Shown in pieces: positions 1 to 4,986 of a stretch of DNA of 5,768 nt. A program made the position numbers and the translations under genes. Each line of letters starts with the position of its first letter. Positions within the stretch are counted from its first letter, which is position 1. Origin of the DNA: SMTZ1-83 sp048884925 (GTDB lineage Archaea; Asgardarchaeota; Thorarchaeia; Thorarchaeales; Thorarchaeaceae); the NCBI GenBank assembly GCA_048884925.1, contig JBHLQK010000197.1:1-5768 (forward strand), given 5' to 3'. The notes below the pieces were generated by a model. That model had not been told where the DNA came from and searched no databases. It saw only the letters and a list, made by a program, of their open reading frames with translations.

Positions 1-174
1 GAATAGCCTCGAATGTTTCATCAATCAAAGACCACACCCAAAGAGAACAGGCACATTATCGCTAACTAGATTTCAGGCAGATGCCAGTACGCTCCCTAGG
101 ATACAATGTTCGTTGAAATGGACTTTTGATATCTAACAATCGACTATTCAGGCCCTGACTGACAGAAAGAGTGG

Positions 175-194
175 TCACCGTAACTATTCGGTGA
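175..194. repeat. Small inverted repeat, 6-bp arms
   Basis: TCACCG at 175-180 and CGGTGA at 189-194 are perfect reverse complements around an 8-nt loop, directly followed by an AT-rich stretch (GATTATAA, 193-200). It could be the hairpin of a transcript coming from the left, or an operator beside the promoter of the next gene. The sequence alone does not decide between these. Confidence 0.35.
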
Positions 195-242
195 TTATAA
201 CTGGAAATGACCAATCCCACCTTCCTAGGTTAGGAATTTAAG
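193..242 (+). promoter_or_regulatory. Probable promoter and operator-like palindrome of the GT-C-like gene
   Basis: Two TATA-like elements lie upstream of the ATG at 274: GATTATAA at 193-200, which predicts a start near 222, and GAATTTAAG at 234-242, which predicts a start near 264. Between them is a perfect 15-bp palindrome, TTCCTA-GGT-TAGGAA (222-236), with 6-bp arms. Depending on which TATA element is used, it overlaps the predicted transcription start or the TATA element itself. Both positions are typical for archaeal repressor operators. The palindrome is seen directly; the promoter role is inference. Confidence 0.35.
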
Positions 243-273
243 TATGAGCTGAAGGAAACAGACCGATACTACC

Positions 274-1245
274 ATGAACAAATATGCGATTACTCTGATT
301 GTCCTTGCCTGCGTGACTTCTATGGTAAGATTCGGTCATGTCTATCCAGATAGCTATGCCTATCTCAGTTATATCGACTATTTCGATGGCGTTGGAAGTC
401 TTGAAGACGTTTCTACACCCATGGCATTGAGACCTGTATTGCCCTTGGTAGTGTCACTGCTAAATGGACTACTAGACTCCTTCCTAATACTCTCTATTCT
501 GAACCTGGGTTTCGTCTCCCTAATAGGTCTTGGAATGTTCAGATACGTGAAGAACTACTACTTAGATGAAAGGTCGGCCTTCTTGGCAGCAGCCATTTGC
601 ACAGTGTCATTCCCAGTTGCTTTCTACGGTGCTGTACCTCTAGTAGACGCACTCGCCGTTCTCATAATGCTACTCGTTGTCATAGGACAGATTGAAGGGA
701 AGGGTGATTGGTTTGCAATGTCCTTGCTGCTTTTCGGAGTCATTGTGAAAGAAGTAGTTCTCTTCATAGGGCTTTATTATGTGCTGAGGGAAATCGACGA
801 GTCAAGATCAGAATCTGACCTTAAGACGGCCTTCTTGGTAGGAGTCAAGAAGCTCTGGATACTCCTACCAGCTTCGATACTTCACTTGGCCCTCCGATTT
901 CTGATATTTGGTGAGCTGGCAAACTCACTTGGCTTCCATCTTAGAATCTTTGAATCATTGTTGAGAATGATTCAGGTTGCAGGAGGCATCGGAATAACGT
1001 TCGTTCTGCCAATCACAATCCTCCTCATTACATTCAGAAGAGAGAAATGCCAATCGTGGGGAATAGCAAAGAGAGACGCTCTGCTGGGATTCGTATCACT
1101 TCTCCCCTTGGCCTTTCTGGGTCTGTTCTTCGCCTATTTCGATGCGCGATTCATATGGCCTCTATATCTTCCACTGTTACCGATGATTGGCTGCTCAATC
1201 AGAGTCCTGACCGACCAAACTGGTCAGGATGAACGAATCATATAA
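274..1245 (+). CDS. Polytopic membrane protein, GT-C glycosyltransferase-like
   Basis: This 323-residue integral membrane protein has about nine hydrophobic segments (roughly residues 3-19, 54-70, 72-88, 101-120, 121-139, 147-170, 192-211, 236-254, 268-288 and 293-310; some may merge). The layout fits GT-C glycosyltransferases, which use lipid-linked sugar donors outside the membrane. After the first helix comes YPDSYAY (24-30) with an acidic residue, D26, where GT-C enzymes carry their catalytic or metal-binding Asp. A loop Arg (R53) precedes the second helix, and the C-terminal segment DARFIWPLYLPLLP (290-303) resembles the closing helix of ArnT/PMT-like and DUF2029-type proteins. It is shorter than most GT-C enzymes (400-600 residues) and lacks an obvious soluble C-terminal domain. 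The ATG at 274 follows an in-frame TGA at 250-252, so it is the first ATG available; a weak AAGGA lies at 252-256. Its end overlaps the convergent rpoG by 8 bp. Catalytic activity is inferred from weak similarity only. Confidence 0.7.
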   Translation: MNKYAITLIVLACVTSMVRFGHVYPDSYAYLSYIDYFDGVGSLEDVSTPMALRPVLPLVVSLLNGLLDSFLILSILNLGFVSLIGLGMFRYVKNYYLDERSAFLAAAICTVSFPVAFYGAVPLVDALAVLIMLLVVIGQIEGKGDWFAMSLLLFGVIVKEVVLFIGLYYVLREIDESRSESDLKTAFLVGVKKLWILLPASILHLALRFLIFGELANSLGFHLRIFESLLRMIQVAGGIGITFVLPITILLITFRREKCQSWGIAKRDALLGFVSLLPLAFLGLFFAYFDARFIWPLYLPLLPMIGCSIRVLTDQTGQDERII

Positions 1246-1603
1246 TCGCTAAGAGGAACTTATCCGAGTCGAACGTTTTTCTCTGAGATGCGGCTGGATT
1301 GCTGATTGTAAGAACCAATCTTAGGCCTCCAATCGCACCAACGACTTCCAGATCCGCATTCTCCTTGATGCGGAATACCTTTCCTTCCGCATACAGCTTC
1401 GCATTTGGACCTCTTGCAATTGGCTTAGAGTCTATCACTATGGTGACTTCATCTTGGGGATTCATTGTGTCGCAAAGAACTTCTGGAAGCTCCAAGACCA
1501 CCCTCGCCCCATCCTCCTTGCTGACCATGCTCAAGACTTTTAGTTTCCTTGTTTCAGTGTCCTCAATGGACTCGATTATCGTATTCTTTAGTCTGACCAC
1601 CAT
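1238..1603 (-). CDS. rpoG: DNA-directed RNA polymerase subunit G (Rpb8-like)
   Basis: This encodes a small beta-rich subunit of archaeal RNA polymerase, homologous to eukaryotic Rpb8, which in Pol II binds the outside of the largest subunit. The C-terminal half matches Rpb8 in order and spacing: YAEGKVFRI (residues 71-79) against the human YGKVYRI, then GAIGGLRLVL (89-98) against the human YGGLLMRL, then FDSDKFLLAI (111-120) against the human FEVDSRVYLLM. The acidic, flexible central loop of eukaryotic Rpb8 is reduced here to a short basic stretch (KPIARGPNAK), as expected for an archaeal form. The start chosen is the ATG at 1603 (121 residues). A TTG at 1621 would add 6 residues, but its GAGGAA sits only about 2 nt away, whereas GGAG lies about 12 nt before the ATG. 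The gene stands alone: it converges on the GT-C-like gene and diverges from the surface-protein gene. The family is established in Crenarchaeota, Korarchaeota and Asgard archaea. Confidence 0.85.
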   Translation of the reverse strand: MVVRLKNTIIESIEDTETRKLKVLSMVSKEDGARVVLELPEVLCDTMNPQDEVTIVIDSKPIARGPNAKLYAEGKVFRIKENADLEVVGAIGGLRLVLTISNPAASQRKTFDSDKFLLAII

Positions 1604-1650
1604 AGTATTCAGACGCTCCAATTCCTCAGAAGCAGAGGGCAGTCAGTCTT

Positions 1651-1660
1651 GAATTAAAGT
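1651..1660. promoter_or_regulatory. TATA-like element between divergent rpoG and surface-protein genes
   Basis: GAATTAAAGT (1651-1660) reads ACTTTAATTC on the minus strand. As a TATA element for rpoG it predicts a start near 1630 and a leader of about 27 nt before the ATG at 1603. Read rightward it predicts a start near 1680, which lies just inside the GTG at 1676 of the surface-protein gene and would fit better with a downstream start codon for that gene. The divergent gap is short, so the two promoters may share this element. The assignment rests on position and composition only. Confidence 0.35.
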
Positions 1661-1675
1661 TGTCGTTGTAATCGT

Positions 1676-3772
1676 GTGGCGTTTTTTAGGGAATACAAGC
1701 ACCAAGTTGCGGTGGGCCACTTGGAGAAAAAACCACTGATTGCAATCATAGCCTCTGTTTCTGTCCTACTATGTCTAGCCACACCAGTACGCGCATACTA
1801 TTTCGAGTTTGACTACTTCGAAACGGATAAGCTAGTGTACGAGGTCGGAGAAACAATCAATATGGTTGCCAGGTTGACGGCAGACTTTAGCCCTCAAGGT
1901 TGGTGCTATGTTTCCTTTGCCGTCACAACGGATCAAAGCCCAGTGTTTGGCGAGAGCTATTTCATTCCTTCATCCCCCGAAGCGCAGTTCTTCAACTCGT
2001 CCTACACAATAGTAGCTGGAAACACCTCTCCAGGTCCGGGAGGCACAGAAACATACGTCATATTCACTGTTGAAGTCTATGACTCATACTCACAGGGGGA
2101 CGGTGATACAGTCCAAATAGACATCACAAGAGGATCTCTACAAGTGAGCTCACTCTCATCGTTGAACCTAGAATCCGATGATAATATTACTCTGGTCTTC
2201 AAGGTCACCTCTGCACATAATGACGCCATTGCATATGCAGACTCATCCGTAACAGTTACACTTCTCGATTCTTTCATGGCTCAACTGTTCCAAGAAGACA
2301 CCACAACTTCTTCAGATGGTATGGTTGACTTCAACTGGGATTCTTCAATGGCACCTCCCGGGGACTACACCCTAACGCTATCGAGCAATGGAACTGAGGA
2401 CTTCCTTCCCTTCTCACAGTCCTTTCCGGTCACGGTAACACAACCTTCTTCCAACCTGACAGTTGTTACCGCGCCAGTGGCCGTATATTGTCAGACTCCT
2501 GATGGGGCTCAAGTGGAATCCGTTGAAATTTCAACGGAGCAGCGAAATAAGGAAGGAGTATCCATAACCGATAGCACAATCCTTTGGGAAACTGCCTTTT
2601 CGGCAGGGAGCATGACTCATATCGGAAGTGGGGTTTATCATGTGTCTATCCCGTTTCAAACAGAACCCGGACTTTCTCATGTAAACCTCACCGCAAACAA
2701 TCCTCTCTACATGACCGAGTATGAAAGCATTACAATCCAAGTCCTGCCTCGGCCTGTGCAGATTATGTCAATAGAGTCGGCTTGGGATGCACAACGTGGA
2801 GGTAACATATCCATTGCCTTTGATGTGAACTCCACATGGCTACTCAATCAGTCTGTTCCGATATTGCTCAGAGATTCAGAAGGACAACTCGACACGCACA
2901 CTTCAGTCAATGCAAACACACAATCCGAGATTCTCATCAGCATCGAGCAAAGTGCTTCCTTGGGTCCACACGCAGTTACAGTTGAGATTGAAGGAACGTC
3001 GTTTCAGCTTACGGAATCCTCCAGTTTCGAGGTGTTTGTATACGGCACAATCAATGCCCACGTCGAAATGGCGGTAGCGTACTATGCGGAAGAACTCAGC
3101 ATAGCCCTGAATATCACAGATGACAACAGTCAATCTGTAATCATGACCAACCTCAGCCTATGGGTTGATAATCTGACGGTTCCTGCAGCCTACGTCGAGA
3201 ATGTAGACGTCTTATCTCCTGTGGAAGTTTCTTTACCAAGTTGGGTTTCTCCAGGCTTGCATGAAATGATAGTGGACGTAGAGAGTCCTTGGTGTGGAAG
3301 GGCCAACGTATCAATGTCAGTAGTGGTCTGGATGCCCACCAGCATTCTTGTCGTTGTTGGAAATGACTATGAGTTGTCACAGATGTTAGGATCCAACCAA
3401 CTTCTGTCGAGTCTTCAGACAGAACCAGTGATTCTCTCAACGATTTCCCCTGGTTCTATCATCCGTCCTCCTCCAATCTTAGTCAACGATACAACATCCA
3501 CCGAATTACCTACGGCCCGCAAGACTTCTCGAGAGAGCTGGCCCAGACTCAGCTCCGGTACCAACAATGATTCGACGGACTCCGCGAACTTCACCAGCTC
3601 GGCATCAGGGAAAGGCCAGAGCGTTCTCAACCTGAGAGACCGAACATTCACAGAGCTGTTTGTCATAACTTCCTCAACGGACCTGGACGTACACCCATAC
3701 GAAACGACCCCCCAATCTGCTGATTCCGGTCCAGACAACACCACATCAGTCAGGAGCTCTCGTTCATTCTGA
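1676..3772 (+). CDS. Secreted or surface protein with repeated beta-sandwich (Ig-like) domains; C-terminus doubtful
   Basis: A typical signal peptide is seen: basic EKKP (17-20), hydrophobic 21-35, and a likely cleavage after PVRA (37-40) before YYFEF. The mature part looks like several Ig-like or macroglobulin-like beta domains; the first starts with DKLVYEVGETINMVARL (51-67), the style of MG2-type extracellular domains. There are about 13 N-x-S/T sequons before residue 580, suggesting an N-glycosylated surface protein. No C-terminal membrane anchor or sorting signal is visible. The annotated GTG start (1676) has no clear ribosome site. The TTG at 1721, preceded by GGTGGG, would give a more standard signal peptide beginning MEKKP and may be the true start. 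From about residue 581 (base 3415) to the stop, the frame lies antisense to the well-conserved korA 3' end, and this Ser/Thr/Pro-rich tail is probably not native sequence. Exact function is not recognised. Confidence 0.65.
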   Translation: MAFFREYKHQVAVGHLEKKPLIAIIASVSVLLCLATPVRAYYFEFDYFETDKLVYEVGETINMVARLTADFSPQGWCYVSFAVTTDQSPVFGESYFIPSSPEAQFFNSSYTIVAGNTSPGPGGTETYVIFTVEVYDSYSQGDGDTVQIDITRGSLQVSSLSSLNLESDDNITLVFKVTSAHNDAIAYADSSVTVTLLDSFMAQLFQEDTTTSSDGMVDFNWDSSMAPPGDYTLTLSSNGTEDFLPFSQSFPVTVTQPSSNLTVVTAPVAVYCQTPDGAQVESVEISTEQRNKEGVSITDSTILWETAFSAGSMTHIGSGVYHVSIPFQTEPGLSHVNLTANNPLYMTEYESITIQVLPRPVQIMSIESAWDAQRGGNISIAFDVNSTWLLNQSVPILLRDSEGQLDTHTSVNANTQSEILISIEQSASLGPHAVTVEIEGTSFQLTESSSFEVFVYGTINAHVEMAVAYYAEELSIALNITDDNSQSVIMTNLSLWVDNLTVPAAYVENVDVLSPVEVSLPSWVSPGLHEMIVDVESPWCGRANVSMSVVVWMPTSILVVVGNDYELSQMLGSNQLLSSLQTEPVILSTISPGSIIRPPPILVNDTTSTELPTARKTSRESWPRLSSGTNNDSTDSANFTSSASGKGQSVLNLRDRTFTELFVITSSTDLDVHPYETTPQSADSGPDNTTSVRSSRSF

Positions 3773-4542
3773 ACCTTCCCAGTGATTCTCCGAACCAGAT
3801 TGTTGTGAGTTTCAGAATCAGAGGTTCTCCTGAAACCCAATTTGTCATGCGTGGACCCAGTGACTAACAAATCATGTCCATCGCCGAACCGAGGCATTAT
3901 TGACACTCCTTTGTCGGTCCCACCATAAGGCGGCTCTCCGTTTCTAGCGAAACGACGTTTCACTCTGACATCCCGACCAGAGTCTATCATGACCCTCTCC
4001 CGGGAGTGTGCCACGATTTCGTCTGATAGCAGTATCACTGGATGTCTAAGTCTCTCTGACAAGAAGAATGCACGTAGTGTGAGCTCGTACGTTTCTTGTG
4101 CAGAATAAGGTGCCAGCACTATACTTTCATGATCCCCATGCGTTCCCCATCCGGCTTGCATGAAATCGCCCTGAGCTGCTTTTGTAGCCTGTCCAGTACT
4201 AGGACCTGCCCTTTGTACATTGACCACTAAACAGGGGGTCTCGGTCATTATTGCATATCCAATGTTTTCCTGCATAAGACTAAAGCCTGGCCCCGACGTT
4301 GCTGTCATCGAGAGCGCTCCTCCCCACGAAGCACCGATGACCGCAGAGATTGCTGCTATCTCGTCTTCCATCTGTAGATAGGTTCCTCCAACCCGTGGAA
4401 GTCGAGATGCCATAATCTCTGCAATCTCTGAGGCTGGCGTAATTGGATATCCAGCGAAAAAGGTGCAGCCTGCCGCAATTGCAGCCTCTGCGCACGCCTG
4501 ATTTCCCTGCCAGAAATCTGCTCTTGTGCCTTTAGGGGACAT
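3415..4542 (-). CDS. korA: 2-oxoacid:ferredoxin oxidoreductase subunit alpha (2-oxoglutarate type)
   Basis: KorA forms a complex with KorB, which binds thiamine diphosphate and an Fe-S cluster; together they oxidise a 2-oxoacid plus CoA to acyl-CoA and CO2, reducing ferredoxin in the cytoplasm. Conserved stretches in order are GYPITPASE (near 31-39), QMEDEIAAISAVIGASWGGA (near 57-76), TSGPGFSLMQENIGYA (near 82-97), QRAGPSTGQ (near 110-118) and AQGDFMQAGWGTHGDHE (near 123-139), all in the N-terminal POR domain. The transketolase C-like domain II follows with VVSYGCTSRSV, LRLRTLWPFP and VPELSLGQLSREV (near 329-341). Length (375) is normal and the protein looks complete. The ATG at 4542 is preferred; a GTG directly before it (4545) is possible, and neither has a strong ribosome site. 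Unusually, no korB follows; downstream is the antisense surface-protein frame. 2-oxoglutarate is the family's usual substrate, but sequence alone does not separate it from other 2-oxoacids. Confidence 0.93.
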   Translation of the reverse strand: MSPKGTRADFWQGNQACAEAAIAAGCTFFAGYPITPASEIAEIMASRLPRVGGTYLQMEDEIAAISAVIGASWGGALSMTATSGPGFSLMQENIGYAIMTETPCLVVNVQRAGPSTGQATKAAQGDFMQAGWGTHGDHESIVLAPYSAQETYELTLRAFFLSERLRHPVILLSDEIVAHSRERVMIDSGRDVRVKRRFARNGEPPYGGTDKGVSIMPRFGDGHDLLVTGSTHDKLGFRRTSDSETHNNLVRRITGKVQNERELLTDVVLSGPESADWGVVSYGCTSRSVEEVMTNSSVNVRSLRLRTLWPFPDAELVKFAESVESLLVPELSLGQLSREVLRAVGNSVDVVSLTKIGGGRMIEPGEIVERITGSV

Positions 4543-4563
4543 CACTAAACATCTCTTTAGGGA

Positions 4564-4612
4564 GTGCGCGGTGTCCCAAGTTCAAGATAAGCATTCACAT
4601 TCAACACCGCAC
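4564..4612 (-). repeat. Inverted repeat in the korA upstream region
   Basis: GCGGTGT at 4568-4574 is the exact reverse complement of ACACCGC at 4604-4610. The outer GTGC (4564-4567) and the trailing AC (4611-4612) extend the pairing across a 2-nt GC bulge. The loop of about 29 nt contains a TATA-like AAGATAAGC (4583-4591), which reads GCTTATCTT toward korA, and a short tandem (ATTCAC ATTCAA). If that AT element is the korA promoter, transcription would start near 4563, so the arms flank the promoter and would suit a regulator binding both sides. The repeat is seen; the role is inference. Confidence 0.35.
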
Positions 4613-4643
4613 AATCACAGTTTTCCGTAAGAGAGTAACGATA

Positions 4644-4658
4644 GTCTTTTATCAAGAC
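4644..4658 (+). promoter_or_regulatory. TATA box of tRNA-Gly inside a palindrome
   Basis: TTTTATCA (4647-4654) is centred about 27 nt before the first base of the tRNA at 4677, the standard archaeal TATA spacing. It lies inside a perfect inverted repeat, GTCTT-TTATC-AAGAC (4644-4658). The spacing makes the promoter assignment fairly safe; any significance of the symmetry is unproven. Confidence 0.5.
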
Positions 4659-4676
4659 ACCTGAGTGAAGTGTCCG

Positions 4677-4753
4677 GCGACTGTAGTCTAGCTTGGTTAG
4701 GACGGAAGCCTCCCAAGCTTCCAACCCGGGTTCAAATCCCGGCAGTCGCACCA
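4677..4753 (+). tRNA. tRNA-Gly (anticodon CCC), CCA encoded
   Basis: The full cloverleaf can be drawn by hand. The acceptor stem GCGACTG (4677-4683) pairs with CAGTCGC (4743-4749) with seven Watson-Crick pairs. T8 and A9 follow. The D stem is GTCT/GGAC (4686-4689 with 4700-4703), with G18 G19 in the loop. The anticodon stem GAAGC/GCTTC (4705-4709 with 4717-4721) closes the loop CTCCCAA, giving anticodon CCC at 4712-4714, which reads GGG (Gly). The variable loop is 4 nt. The T stem CCGGG/CCCGG (4726-4730 with 4738-4742) closes TTCAAAT. The discriminator is A (4750) and CCA is encoded at 4751-4753. There is no intron. It reads a rare-class Gly codon alongside other Gly isoacceptors encoded elsewhere. 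Confidence 0.97.
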
Positions 4754-4755
4754 CG

Positions 4756-4767
4756 TTTTCAGTGAAA
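4756..4767 (+). terminator. Probable tRNA 3' terminator (T-run with small palindrome)
   Basis: A run of four T (4756-4759) begins 3 nt after the encoded CCA. Archaeal RNA polymerase commonly terminates at short T-runs. The run overlaps the palindrome TTTCA-G-TGAAA (4757-4767). Confidence 0.4.
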
Positions 4768-4797
4768 CTTAAGGCTGAAGCCATGTTATAATCCAGC

Positions 4798-4870
4798 GGC
4801 GAGTGATGACTAACATGACCCCAATGAGTCCATCAGGACGATGATATGGATCTTGAGTTAAGAACTCGCC
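4798..4870. repeat. Structured intergenic element with 7-bp terminal inverted repeat
   Basis: GGCGAGT (4798-4804) and ACTCGCC (4864-4870) are perfect reverse complements and bound a 73-nt block. Inside are a hairpin GTCC-ATCA-GGAC (4828-4839) and, at the right end, a second perfect palindrome GAGTT-AAG-AACTC (4855-4867) whose right arm shares bases with the outer arm, so the two pairings exclude each other. The left arm also overlaps GTGATGA (4803-4809), a perfect C-box sequence, but no CTGA D-box is placed to pair with it. It may be a small RNA, a leader structure or DNA-binding sites near an origin. There is no independent evidence of transcription, and no coding frame is recognisable here. 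Confidence 0.35.
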
Positions 4871-4974
4871 ACTATTACTTTCGGCAACCTCCCCTGCTAA
4901 TGTACTTTTAATCGAACACTCCACACAACTCTTTTAAGGCTCTCGAACCCAGCTATCATCGGGCTGTGATGACT
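4803..4974. repeat. 9-bp direct repeat GTGATGACT flanking the orc1 promoter region
   Basis: GTGATGACT occurs at 4803-4811 and again at 4966-4974, in the same orientation. The first copy is at the left arm of the structured element and the second runs up to the orc1/cdc6 start codon. The copies bracket the two TATA-like elements of that gene. They could be binding sites for the initiator or another regulator. No standard origin recognition box (ORB) consensus was found by eye in this gap. Confidence 0.35.
4905..4937 (+). promoter_or_regulatory. Tandem TATA-like elements upstream of orc1/cdc6
   Basis: The heptamer CTTTTAA appears at 4905-4911 and 4931-4937, 26 bp apart. The second predicts a transcription start near 4960, about 16 nt before the GTG start codon at 4976; the first predicts one near 4935. 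Two promoters, or one promoter with an upstream protein-binding site, are both possible. Confidence 0.4.
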
Positions 4975-4986
4975 CGTGACTCACGA
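4974..4986. repeat. 13-bp palindrome over the orc1/cdc6 start codon
   Basis: TCGTGA-C-TCACGA (4974-4986) is a perfect palindrome with 6-bp arms and contains the proposed GTG start codon (4976-4978). As DNA it looks like a dimer binding site; as RNA it could fold into a 5-bp stem with a 3-nt loop that would partly hide the start codon. Confidence 0.4.

Larger units (their letters stand above)
1..273. other. Intergenic region left of the GT-C-like gene, no convincing gene
   Basis: No frame in this stretch encodes anything recognisable. Two open frames run in from the left edge on the + strand. One ends at a TAA near 136 (about 44 codons) and one at a TAA near 65 (about 20 codons), so either could be the tail of a gene outside the window, but neither has a recognisable motif. 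On the minus strand a possible ATG at 21 would leave only 7 codons before the edge. The right half holds two inverted repeats (175-194 and 222-236) and AT-rich elements described separately, so it probably carries the promoter of the gene at 274. Confidence 0.5.

Noticed and set aside
2..136. Open frame of 44 codons entering from the left edge
   Set aside because: It could be a partial gene end, but the peptide has no recognisable pattern, and frames of this length are common by chance.
1047..1232. Plus-strand frame of 61 codons inside the GT-C-like gene
   Set aside because: It is out of frame with a membrane protein whose hydrophobic pattern continues through this region.
1299..1652. Plus-strand frame of 117 codons opposite rpoG
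   Set aside because: It is the antisense shadow of rpoG, whose Rpb8-type motifs are clear. The shadow has no recognisable features.
2077..3133. Several minus-strand frames of 66-76 codons inside the surface-protein gene
   Set aside because: They are short, have no family features, and lie opposite a continuous frame with sequons and beta-domain patterning.
3153..3440. Minus-strand frame of 95 codons just downstream of korA, considered as a korB remnant
   Set aside because: It lacks the KorB features (no PHxWCxGCG-type start region) and lies opposite the coding strand of the surface protein.
3254..4166. 14-bp direct repeat GGCTTGCATGAAAT at 3254-3267 and 4153-4166
   Set aside because: One copy is in the surface-protein coding strand and the other in korA antisense, encoding unrelated peptides. 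A single match of this length is most simply coincidence, and the flanks do not match.
4280..4495. Minus-strand frame of 71 codons inside korA in another frame
   Set aside because: It overlaps the best conserved part of korA and has no recognisable motif.
4557..4784. Minus-strand open frame of 75 codons with the segment VRLPGFEPGLEAWEAS
   Set aside because: This segment is the antisense translation of the tRNA-Gly gene, a well-known annotation artefact. The rest has no protein features.
4821..4849. Hammerhead-ribozyme-like core: ATGA, stem GTCC-ATCA-GGAC, then GA
   Set aside because: The pattern recalls CUGAUGA-stem II-GAA, but the core reads CCAATGA and GAT, so the essential G5 and A14 equivalents are altered. 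No convincing stems I and III or cleavage site are present.
4803..4856. C/D-box guide RNA, from the perfect C-box GTGATGA at 4803-4809
   Set aside because: No CTGA D-box lies next to the closing stem; the only candidates are ATGA and TTGA variants, and the second guide spacer would be too short (about 6 nt).
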